Source of the DNA: Isoetes taiwanensis | Lineage: Eukaryota; Streptophyta; Lycopodiopsida; Isoetales; Isoetaceae | Assembly: GCA_021234155.1 (NCBI GenBank) | Contig: JAJEKV010000062.1 | Location: forward strand, 7,394,425-7,458,424 | Reading direction: 5' to 3' | DNA: 64,000 bases | Shown here: positions 34,208 through 43,730 of the stretch, in pieces | How positions within the stretch are numbered: position 1 is the first letter of the stretch | How the letters are laid out: every line of letters starts with the position of its first letter | Program-made: the position numbers and the translations under genes | Notes under the pieces: model-generated | Told to the model about the DNA's origin: nothing | The model's input: only the letters and a program-made list of their open reading frames with translations | Database searches by the model: none

Positions 34208-34376
34208 GGCAAAGCATAGTGATGGAAGCTATTGTTGAGGAATCTGAGGAGGACTTGCAGCAGGTAGATATTCCTACCGAGTTGAAGATGGGGCCCAATG
34301 ATTCGCAGGAACTAGAGTCTGACCCCTCAGTCCTCAAGCGTTCTGGAACTCCTGTTAATAAAGATACAACCAGATG
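34208..34376 (+). pseudogene. SCAPER-like gene, C-terminal exon, part 2
   Basis: Directly after the LINE the frame reads QSIVMEAIVEESEEDLQQVD and ends NKDTTR-stop (34374-34376). Its acidic C-terminal tail character and its place right after the interrupted exon suggest that it completes the last exon of the SCAPER-like fragment. Assignment rests mainly on position. Confidence 0.45.
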
Positions 34377-34559
34377 AAGCTTTTTCAAACGAGATGAGCC
34401 ATTATTTGGATGGCCATCTGGCTATGCCTTTATAATCCTGCCTCATTTTCCTTATAGATATACATGGAGACCGTTCTATTCAGCCATAGCAATCCATGAG
34501 ATCAAGGATGTAATCTTTCTCTTATAAAGCTGCCAGTAGTTTGTAGTTTGATTTATGCT

Positions 34560-36200
34560 CCCAAGGTAGTTTGAACAACTTCCTGCTCTTGCTCCCTATA
34601 TCCCCACAAGCAATCCACAACTACGTGACACAATATATGAGGTAATGAGGAATGACTTTTTGTTGTCAATAGTTAGTTTTCAGTGATTGTTCTTCCGAAT
34701 CTGATTTATTAATTGTGTCTTCCAGATGGTTTTGAATGCATTTGTCACCAATCCTCGCCAACCATGAGCAGTTTGTTAACAACCGTCACGATCCTCGGCG
34801 CCAACAATTTATTACGTTCCAACAGCTTATTACAGCTATTGAGTTACAACTAAATTCTATTTCATAGTCCTCTATTTTGTCGAGGTAAGCACAACAACAA
34901 AATAATATCACCGAATCTTAATAATCAGTTTTTATAGCTAATTCTATGGGCTTGTTTGTGTTATAGGCATAGGTGAGCTCTATAGGCTTTGTCAATTTAT
35001 TTGGAGGTGAATGTCGCAATGTCTTTATTCGTCGTAAGTAGAAGATTTTGCTCATGTTGAACATGCTTTGTCATTTACGCAGTTGGGTAAGGATGGCGTA
35101 TTCGATTTTATTGAGAGACACAATTTGTACAACTGTTTACATGGTAAAGTAAGTGGTTAATGGTGGCTTAGAGAATGTTCACTTGATATTTTCATTTTGT
35201 TCATTTGATCCAACTTTGTGGTTTAGGTATTACCGCTTTGAAGGGTGGATGGCAAAGGGCGAAGACATTACTTTTGCAACAGAGAGAATGTCTCTATGGC
35301 GGAGGTGGTTGAAGAACTACTAAAAGTCAAGCGATGATGAAACTTACGGATATCTATTGCATTTGTACCGCATTCTTTATTTGAAAAGGACCTACAATTT
35401 GGAAAAGAATTTCATGGCTTACGGTACCATAGCCTATCTTTTGTTGGTTTCAAATTCATTTACTACTTGTGCAAGATTTAATCACGAGTATGCCACTTAT
35501 TAATTTTTGTAGGTGGAGCTTTATGCAGAGTATGAACCTAGGCTTTTGTTACGCTTTTTAGAAGCGTTGATTACTACTCTTTAGATAAGGTGTTAACTAG
35601 CTCCCATAAATTGTTGCCATCGTTATTGGCCCTTGGAACTGACACATGTTAAGCATTCTATAGGCATATGAATTATGCACCAGAAGAGCGTTGACAAAAG
35701 AGCAATTGTTCATCCTTGGTCGCATGGGTAACTCTCGAGAGGCATTGGCCCTTATTGTTAAAAAAAAATTATGGGATATGCAAGAGGTGAGGACCGAGGC
35801 GGTGTTTCCGTGTTGGAGGTATATTATTAGATAATCACCAACACCATATGCAATGTTTGCAGGCTATAGACTTTGTTAAGACACAACATGTTGAAGAGCT
35901 TTGGGAAGAGTTAATTAACCAGTGCCTACATGACCCAGACATGGTGGGTGGATCATACACACTTGTTATGTTCTCGAATAGCATTTTAGTTTTTTCTTGT
36001 CATGTTACCATTAATTGCTAATATTGCTGCAGGCTGATTGTGTCAACCTACAAGCAAAGAAGTTCGGTGTTGCTCGTCATGGCATTCATGTTGGCGGCAA
36101 AGAAGCTACTAACAAAGTTGTCTTTGGCTGGCTCTCTGCGAAACTATTACTCTTCCAGATCGAGAAGATGTTCTTAGTCGAAATGTAAAAATGGACCGGA
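34560..36200 (+). pseudogene. VPS41-like gene fragment
   Basis: Exon-like blocks in order: LAPYIPTSNPQLRDTIYE (about 34585), MVLNAFVTNPR (34732), GKDGVFDFIERHNLYNCLHG (35092-35150), GYLLHLYRILYLKRTYNL (about 35345), ELYAEYEPRLLLRFLEA (35516-35570), AYELCTRRALTKEQLFILGR then MGNSREALALIV (35666-35760), FVKTQHVEELWEELINQCLH then DPDMV (35870-35945), ADCVNLQAKKFGVARHGI (36035). This is the C-terminal CHCR region of VPS41, a HOPS-complex subunit in vacuolar trafficking. Several blocks have frame changes and stops (for example TAG after the block at 35570), so it is a captured, non-coding relic. Confidence 0.8.
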
Positions 36201-36319
36201 TTATCCGACATGAGTGGTAGTGGTCGGTGCTTTGCATATGTTTAGACCCACTTGATTTACTGAGGATGTTGGGGTGGTGACATTTTTCTGCATACATGTC
36301 TATCACTCTACTTGTTTAA

Positions 36320-36660
36320 ATGATACTTCTCATCCAAAACCCGAAAAAATTCAAAATGTTGCGGATAATAAGAGAAAATTCAACATGTTCCTTACAAGCA
36401 AGTCAGATAATAAATGAGGGCCGTTTTTCCTCCATCGAAAATTGTATATATCCCCGTGACCAAGCACCGGAAAGGTTTAAGCTCCCCTATGGTGGTATGC
36501 ACGGTTTGATAGGTAAATGGACCTCATCTACGCTCCATGCGTGGCATTTCTTCAGTGTGGATAGAATCTTTGAATAAAGGCAGTACGATGATGCTCATAA
36601 GATGCGGATAATTCATGCTCTTGAAAGCACCTTTGTTCGACGATTTTGTATGTAAACGTA
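36320..36660. other. No gene recognised
   Basis: An 85-codon plus-strand frame (36320-36577) has no recognisable domain. Confidence 0.3.
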
Positions 36661-36664
36661 TACT

Positions 36665-36910
36665 GGGCAAAAGTATGCTGGTGGGTATCAAAAAACGCCC
36701 CAAAGACTTAGATCAAGACTGGATGTACTATTCTATCATAGTATTCCACTTGTCATTCATTGGAGCTGTTACATATTTCTATTGATTACCTAATTACCAT
36801 GTGCTAGTACCAGTAACACCCTAAACAAGCTGCCATATGGGGTGCTATATGAGTGCTGTCAGCATGCGTCCGGACGCATGCTTTTGATACCCACCAGCAT
36901 ACTTTTGCCC
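36665..36910. mobile_element. 246-bp MITE with perfect 29-bp inverted repeats
   Basis: The left end (36665-36693) begins GGGCAAAAGTATGCTGGTGG and its exact reverse complement is at 36882-36910. Flanks are TACT on both sides (36661-36664 and 36911-36914), a possible 4-bp target duplication; a 3-bp ACT/TAC reading is also possible. No coding. The superfamily cannot be settled from this copy. Confidence 0.85.
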
Positions 36911-36914
36911 TACT

Positions 36915-37585
36915 ACCAATTCAATTATTTTTATTCTAAAAAAAATAAAAACTCATATGTTATGCTTTGATGACATACCTTGTATACCTATAAGTGTTTT
37001 GCCTTATGTTGCTATTATTACCAATTAGAAGTTCTAGATTAAATGATGAAGATCCACATTCAATTGGGGTGTTTTTCAATCTCCAGATTGATTTCTAAAA
37101 TTTTTGCTCCGTAGCCATGCATTTGCATCTAAAGCATTCGAGCATAATCAGTTGCTTTGCTTTAAAGCCCTTTTTTATGTGAATTCGAGCTAAATCAAAT
37201 TTCCCTTGTCGAATAGCTCTAACTTTCGATTGGGCTATCTCACGCAGAGATAAGAATTGGAGTTTGTGTTTAAAACGGTGCAAGATTGGCTTAAAACGAT
37301 TATTATCTCATGCTTTTGCATTCTTTATGTTATGGAATAATATGCCTTTTGCATATAGAAGGTTGTGAAAATAGATGTGCTTTGCATTTTCTATCAACCT
37401 AAATACGCAAATCTTTGGAATTTTTCTGATGTGGCCATACTCAAAACCGTCCGATCTATAATTTTATGAATCTATGGTCATGATAGAAATAACCATGTTA
37501 CAAAATAATGGAAATGACAATTTATATGAATTGGCATGCCTTAAATTATAAATCATCTTCTTATTAACTATTGAATTTAATCTCG
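36915..37585. other. No gene; 3' part of Helitron A3
   Basis: AT-rich with no recognised coding. Confidence 0.5.
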
Positions 37586-37592
37586 ATGAAAA

Positions 37593-37620
37593 GCCCAGCA
37601 ACGCTGGGCACTTTTTCTAG
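37593..37620 (+). repeat. Helitron A3 3' hairpin and CTAG terminus
   Basis: Perfect stem GCCCAGC/GCTGGGC with loop AAC, then ACTTTTT and CTAG (37617-37620). Confidence 0.85.
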
Positions 37621-38460
37621 TATATTGTAATGAGCCCATTTATAAACATAAGGTATCTCAAAACTAGTATTTTTTGGTGATTAAGTAAACAATTTGCTTA
37701 ATTTTTGTTGGAATTTGAGATCTCTTTGGTTTCAATATGTAATGAAATTTCTATGTTTGAGTTGCATTGTTCTTGTTCTCGACTCGCTATCCGAGAAAAC
37801 TGGAAGAAAGCTTGGATGCACACTAACAGACAAAAATTCGAATTATGGACAGTTTTCGGGTCGGGGTGCTCCTTTTTGTGTAAAATAACAGGGTTCCAAA
37901 AAAAAGTGGGAATGGAATGAGTCCCACTTTAATTAAATACGACTTAAAAGTGCGCACATACTTCAACCTATACAATCGGACATCTTACTACCAATCATAT
38001 CAAATTAATGATTTGTATGGTCTTTGCATCTAATCAATGCATAACATATTCAACTATCAAATTGTCTGTCTTCTAGAGCCTTTCAAAATGTTATCTTCCT
38101 AGGATGGGTCCTGATTTATAAACAACTGGCAAAGTGAAGTGGTGTTCTCATTGAGCTTTTGAAAAACCTTGAATACAAAGAGCCCTTATAGGGTGGATGA
38201 AAAAATGCTTAACAATATATGCTCCGAAATATAGACAATTCTCGAGAGCATTTAATCTGCCAAACAATCCATGGATGCAAATAATCCATGGAATCCAGTA
38301 TATTTTGAGTTTCCCATTGGAAAGCATTGCACTCCTATTGGCCTTCTGGAACTTGTATCCAATTCTATCTTCAGCAGTCCACTACAATCTTGTTAAGAGA
38401 TGATAAGAAATTTGTTGCTAGTTTTCACAATTTCATGAGTTTGCCTCGTACCTGGGAGTG
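37621..38460. other. No gene seen
   Basis: AT-rich intergenic sequence. Short open frames without recognised domains. Confidence 0.4.
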
Positions 38461-38464
38461 GGTA

Positions 38465-39130
38465 TTCGATCACTGTTTTCTGTGCCCGTGCTTGATGTGC
38501 CATTTTAGGAGATGAAGTGAGAAAATTACCATCAAACTCTAGCATTGCCATTTTAGGAGATGAAGTGAGAAAATTACCATCAAACTCTAGCATTGCCATT
38601 CTGGGAGATGAAGTGAGAACATTCCCATCTTTTTATGAAATTTATACAAGTTAATCATCCTTGTTTAACAGTGCGCAATGTAAAATGGATATTCCGGGAT
38701 ATTCTCAGGTTCAGCGCATTTCTCATGTTCAGCTTAAACTGGGCCTAATGGGCCGACTTGACTCAGTATTATGGGCATTTATGGGCCGATTAGAACTGAG
38801 CAGTGGATAGAGTCAATCTTCTCTTGTTATAACAATGTGCTCATTCTTTGGTAATCGATCACTCCTTTCTGTGCTCATGCTTGATGTGTCTTCCAGGAGG
38901 TGAAGTGAGAACATTCCTATCTATCTATGCAATTTATGAAGTTAATCGTCCTTGGTTAACAACGTGCAATGTAAAATGTAGATTTCTCACGTTCGGCCCA
39001 TTTCTCACGTTAAATAAACTGGGCCCAATGGGCGGACTTGACTGAGTAGTTATGAGAATTTATGGGCCGACTGGACTGAGCAGCGTTGTAATTTATACGT
39101 CAATCTTTTGTGGTATAACGGTGTGCAATA
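38465..39130 (+). repeat. Segmental tandem duplication (~389 bp) containing a 48-bp tandem repeat
   Basis: GATCACTGTTTTCTGTGCCC (38468) and GATCACTCCTTTCTGTGCTC (38857) start two related segments. Both contain GATGAAGTGAGAA or GGTGAAGTGAGAACATTCC, CTGGGCC[TC]AATGGGC and TTATGGGCCGA. In the first copy GCCATTTTAGGAGATGAAGT and its context is repeated at 38499, 38547 and 38595 (period 48). Confidence 0.75.
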
Positions 39131-39199
39131 TATTTGTCACGTTCACAAAACTGGGCCCAATGGGCATATTTGTCACATTGCCCCAATGGCCCGACTAGA

Positions 39200-40080
39200 T
39201 AATTGTTGGGCAAAATCAGAGGAACAGAACCCATTGAAATTCCTCCATTAAAATTTAACCTAACGGAATATAGTATGAACCTCAACTATCTTGCACCGTT
39301 ACCTTAATTGTGCCGTTATTTTTTAACCCCATAATCTTAACGGAATTTTTTAACGGAAGCCAATGTGAAGCACAGTTAAGTTAATTTTTTTAACCTAACA
39401 ACACTTTAACGGCCAATGTGAAGCGACCCTTTGTTACACAGATGGTTCTGAAATACCATGTAGAACTACAGAATGCGCTTGGAAGGACAGAGTGGAATCA
39501 ACTTGCCATGTGTCTCAACTTGTTGTACAGGTAATGGATATTCTGTTATGCTGGTTTAATTCCATACTTTGCCTTATTGCTCAGTCTCTTTGATGCTCAG
39601 ATCCGTACTTTGGATAGCATAATAAGGTGGAAAAAACTCCTCCTCTCAGAAGAAACAGTAAGCTACCTAACAAGTATCAAATACCACTAACAAGAAATAG
39701 AATTTCAACTCTTAAAATATGCTCAAAACGTGCCAAAACAACTACACCAATTGAAACCAAAACTCCACTTGTAACCAGACTTCCCCAACTCTATTTGGCA
39801 ACCAAACCTCTACATGACTATGTCACCAAATATGTAACATTGAAATTCGCGAGCACATGCAACTTTAGCAAGCAAAACCCTTGGAAATATCACGCCCCAA
39901 CTCTTGAATCTTGCATGGAAAACATAAGAACAAAGCACACATTTAGCCTCATGACAGCTCGAAGCAATGTTGTGTATGGGCGTGAGATTCCACTATGTCC
40001 TTAGGTCGGCTAATAATGCAAGGTCATCTAATAATATCTTATGCTCAAGTCCAAAAAATCGTTTGTTAAAATATGCAATA
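39200..40080. other. No gene recognised
   Basis: Includes a 125-codon plus-strand frame (39627-40004) of biased composition (Lys/Thr/Pro-rich) without a recognisable domain, which I do not call as a gene. Confidence 0.35.
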
Positions 40081-40086
40081 TAGACT

Positions 40087-40160
40087 ACTTATGCTTATGC
40101 CTTGGGTAGGGGTGCTTTTGGTGTTGTCTATACAGGCATATTAGATTTTACCTTTAAAAG
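40087..40160 (+). pseudogene. Protein kinase glycine-rich loop remnant
   Basis: The plus-strand frame reads YALGRGAFGVVYTGIL. This is the ATP-binding loop (GxGxFGxVYxG) typical of plant receptor-like kinases. No catalytic loop or DFG motif follows, so only a small relic remains. Confidence 0.55.
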
Positions 40161-40164
40161 TTCC

Positions 40165-41150
40165 TTTTTATTATTGCTTGCTTGTGGTTATATATTAAAT
40201 TTATGTAGCAAGTATTTTATCTGCACTCATGTTACATTTCACTCATTAGCTATGCTCAACTCAACTATGCTCTAATGACTTCTTAGTTAGGTTAATATAT
40301 AACATAATAACAGGGGGTTTTCTTTGTGTTTTTGTACGCTTTTCACTAAGGTTTTCCTATGATTTCGTGATGTATTCAAATGGATGTACTAATGCGTACA
40401 TCTAGAGTGCACCATTTCTGAGCCATTGATTTTAGCCTTTTTTTTTCAATGGTCAACAACCAATGGCTCACAACAAAAGCCCTTTTTTTGTGCGTGTGGT
40501 GCATAATGGGCACATGAAGGCTTGAAGGGTGCAATGTAGTGCAGTTTCCCCGCCGGCAACACATTTCTTATCATAACTTTTGATCCAGAGCTCTGTTTGA
40601 GATGGTTTTTATTGCGTTGGAAAGCTCTCTCCGAGATCTTTTTGATAGTGTATGATATAGATATGTTTGGTTAAGTTATATATGCTAAAACAACAATTTT
40701 TTGGCCGGGTTTGGTAGGCTTTCACATCCTACCAGCTGATTAATACAGGATTGCGCTATTGGATATTGTTTTATGGCTCATTCCGAATGAAGCTTGCAAA
40801 AAATTACCATGCATTTTTAGATTTTGAGGCAGTTATTAAGCAAATTCCAAGGCTTCTAGATCCTTGTGCTAACAAGCAGAAAAGTTTCCCACTTTGGTTT
40901 CTCACCACAAGAATCCATGGAGGCCAAAGGCTGCTGTTAAATTCCAGTTGAAAAATGTTTGTGTATGGGTGTTGCAAATTTTATGACTTTCAGAATAATG
41001 GGATCAATCTGCTCTTTCTTTATGGCAACTTTTACTTATGTTCTATTTGTTTTATTGTGATCAAATTCAAAAGCTACAGGTGATGAAAGCCTCAAATGAA
41101 TTCTAGTTTTTTTCTAGTTTGAATTCTAAAATTTTTGTCACACTGGGGGG
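40165..41150. other. No gene recognised
   Basis: AT-rich. A 66-codon frame (40751-40951) has no identifiable domain. A G-rich run (GGGGGGGAGGGAGGGGGGG type) is at 41145-41163. Confidence 0.4.
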
Positions 41151-41164
41151 GGAGGGAGGGGGGG

Positions 41165-41640
41165 TGACGTCGTTAAGGCCCCAAAGGGGCCAAAATTTTT
41201 TTTTTGCAACACAAACCATTAACATCCAACATATAAAAATTAAATCCCCCAACACATAACAACCAACACATAACAACCATTGACATTAACAACCAACACA
41301 TAACTACCATTGGGTCCAACACATTTAAATTAAAATCCCCCTTAAACCCCCTTTGGTTTGGGTGCATATTCACACAGGGGGTCAGGGGGTGACATAGGGC
41401 AGCGAGAGCCCTCATAATTGTATTTTGCACGTACGAAATCAACACCATATAGTATTCCGCTTGAAATCTTATAGTATTTTGTGAATCTTGTTATACAGTA
41501 TAGCAAATTTTGTACTTGCATACCCCATAAACGAGGAACTTTACGTACGGTGTAGATTAAGGAATAAGGGGTGAATATGCCTATCCAACAGCTCTCGTTG
41601 CCCGAAGTCACCCCCCGTGTGAATATGCACCCAAACCAAA
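41165..41640. mobile_element. Fold-back element, copy 1 (degraded)
   Basis: Starts GTTAAGGCCCCAAAGGGGCC then a T-run and ACACATAACAACC-type repeats. GGTTTGGGTGCATATTCACA (41353 onward) is matched in inverse by GTGTGAATATGCACCCAAAC (about 41618-41637). It has the same arms as the fold-back element at 49734-50240 but is more diverged. Confidence 0.7.
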
Positions 41641-41849
41641 AACAAATCCAATGCATAACTTGCCCTTTTATAGACTATATAGTGCTCTGTGAAGACAAAT
41701 TTAACATTAGCATTTTATAGAAAGGTCACGTTAGTACTTTTCTCTTGGCTATTTTGTTACTGGGGACTATAGGAACATACTATTACCATGATCTCAGGTG
41801 GTAAAAAATGTCATTGCCTTGCTTTGCAGTTAATTACCTGGATGTCCAG

Positions 41850-42170
41850 ATAACTATTGTTTAGGCATTGAGATATGGCAACAGACAGGAGGCATTGTTA
41901 TTTCACAAAAAAAGTACATTAAAGACTTACTACAACAGTTCAACATGCAGAATTGCAGGTCAGTTGCTTCTCCATTTGAGCCGGGCCTCAAACTTGATCT
42001 CAATCTTGATGAGACTGAATGGAATAATACCTTGTATCGTAGCTTTGTTGGTGCGCTCATCTATTTGCAAACCAGATATTGCTTTTGCAGCTGCGCTTCT
42101 TAGTCGCTTTATGGCCCTGCCTAGGAAATCTCATTGGCTTGCTGCCAAACGCGTTTTGGCCTACTTAAAA
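41850..42170 (+). pseudogene. Ty1/copia reverse transcriptase fragment (piece 1 of 4)
   Basis: Reads LGIEIWQQTGGIVISQKKYI, KDLLQQFNMQNCRSVASPFE, then WNNTLYRSFVGALIYLQ and, after a frame change near 42065, RPDIAFAAALLSRFMALPRK, SHWLAAKRVLAYLK. This is the C-terminal end of a copia reverse transcriptase. It is cut after the YLK codons by a MULE; the coding resumes as KGTLDEG at 49706. The upstream part of the element (gag, protease, integrase, 5' LTR) is not found. Confidence 0.85.
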
Positions 42171-42910
42171 CGGTGCTACTATCGGCTCCCTAGATTAACT
42201 AGGGGAGCCAATGGGATTCGCTTGAGCGAATCCCTGGGATTCGCTTGAGCGAATCATGGGGATTCGCTCAGGCGAATCCTCTCGAATCCTCTAGTGACGT
42301 GGCGTCCACGTCCGCCCTCAAAGGGGGATTCGCTTAAGCGAATCCCCAACCCATAGTTAAGAAAAAACGTGTGAAGAAATCCCGCTGGATGTGACGTGCT
42401 AAAAAATTCTTGGGGGGGATTCCCTTGAGCGAATCCCCCTCCCCTGCATTAATGATGTACTTTTTTTCACATGTGTGGGGGGGGGATTCGCTCAAGGGAA
42501 TCCCCCCAATATAATTAAATGTACTTTTTTTCACATGTGTGGGGGGTATGTACTTTTTTTTTGACATGTGGGGGGGGGATTCAAGGGGGAATCCCCCAAC
42601 AATATTGCGCGTTGGGTTCCTCCCCCATGTCTCATTTTTTACAATTTTCTTGTACCTCCTAATTTGTAACACGGGATATGCTTTGAGCGCAAGCCCCCAT
42701 GTGGATCTCGCCAAGGGGGACAAGGGGGCCAGATAAGGACAAGGGGGACAAGGGGGCCAAACGAGTAAGTAGAACGATTCGCTTGAATCGTTCTACCACC
42801 GTTGCAAGGCCGAAGATGTTCTATATAGAACACCTTCGGCCTGATAGAGAAACATCCATTGCAGGCTCTCGGCTACAAGAGGAACCGCCTTTGAAGAACA
42901 CAAAGGTAAT
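42171..42910 (+). repeat. MULE left terminal inverted repeat
   Basis: About 740 bp, inverted relative to 48989-49705. The outer part holds several copies of the palindrome GATTCGCTTGAGCGAATC and relatives (42224, 42239, 42267, 42329), plus GTGACGTGGCGTCCACGTCC. G-runs and TGTACTTTTTTTCACATGTG follow, and the inner end carries a TATA-containing palindrome and a splice donor-like CACAAAGGTAAT. Confidence 0.9.
42808..42841. promoter_or_regulatory. Palindromic TATA region in left MULE TIR
   Basis: A 34-bp dyad centred on TTCTATATAGAA with GGCCGAAG/CTTCGGCC ends. It contains TATATA and lies in the inner part of the TIR, upstream of the plus-strand gene and of a donor-like AAAG|GTAAT at 42901-42910. 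Proposed core promoter; inference from position and motif. Confidence 0.5.
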
Positions 42911-43445
42911 TGTTTTGCATCCATCATATTTTGACTATGATCCCTCCCTCCTCGTCCACCCTTCTTTCAATATTTCAAAACATATTAGAACACTCCTATC
43001 TTGCCATGTTGCCTCAATATGCTAGAACAGTCCTTTCATGTGGCGCATTGCTAGAGGAAATCGCCTGTAACTAATGCTAAAGGATAGTCAAGCTTTTTTG
43101 AGGATTCATTTTGTCCCACCCAATATATAGGCTAGTTTGCGTCAACAATCAACCCTAAAAAGTTTCAAATCAGCTTTCTTGAAAATTCTAAGCCACCACA
43201 TTTTGATGTTTGATAATATATATTGCATTATATACACGCACCAAGTACATAATTAAGTGATCCATTTGTGACATTGCAAATGGCAAATCAAATGCTATTA
43301 TGGGCACCACTTTGCGACGAGTAAAATTAAATTTGTTCACACAATATTATTCAGTTTCATGCTCAAAGCATCCCTCAGGCATTGGCCACAAGTTGAAGAT
43401 CAGATCAGTGAATGAGAACCCACGTGGGCAAAAGGGCTTTGCAAA
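42911..43445. other. Non-coding, presumed 5' intron of the plus-strand MULE gene
   Basis: AT-rich sequence between the TIR-borne donor-like site and the acceptor TTGCAG at 43715-43720. No coding recognised. Confidence 0.4.
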
Positions 43446-43454
43446 GTGCTCGTG

Positions 43455-43637
43455 AGGATTCTCGTGACGTGGCGTCCACGTCCGCGCCCAAAGGGGGGAT
43501 TCACTTAAGCGAATCCTCAATCCATAGTTAAAAAAAACGTGTGAAGAAATCCAGCATTTAATGCACTGGATTTGGCATGCTTAAAAAATCTTGGGGGAAT
43601 TCCCTTAAAAAATCTTGGGGGGATTCCCTTGAGCCCA
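43455..43637 (+). repeat. Internal partial third copy of the MULE TIR
   Basis: Repeats, in direct orientation to the left TIR, the segment with GTGACGTGGCGTCCACGTCC, GGATTCACTTAAGCGAATCC, AACGTGTGAAGAAATCC and CTTGGGGGGATTCCCTTGAG. Confidence 0.85.
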
Positions 43638-43730
43638 ACAAGATAGAGAAACAGTGATTATGGTTAATTCTTTTGTTTAGTGAGATTATACCCTAATCTA
43701 GTACCTGTTTGTGGTTGCAGTTTGCTGCAA

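Larger units (their letters stand above)
30000..37620 (+). mobile_element. Helitron A3 carrying SCAPER-like and VPS41 fragments
   Basis: Starts TCTATATATAGTAATAAA at 30000 (A before it) and ends with GCCCAGCAACGCTGGGC (37593-37609), ACTTTTT, CTAG (37617-37620), followed by T. At 7.6 kb it contains pieces of two unrelated host genes in the same orientation, a LINE inserted into one of them, and a MITE. No Rep/helicase. Multi-gene capture is a known habit of plant Helitrons. Confidence 0.8.

Noticed and set aside
39627-40004. 125-codon frame as a gene
   Set aside because: Biased composition, no domain, no clear promoter or homologous context; likely chance.
40700-41849. Upstream parts of the copia element (integrase, protease, 5' LTR)
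   Set aside because: No motif or sequence matching the 3' LTR start TGTTAGATAATG was found left of 41850; the element seems truncated.
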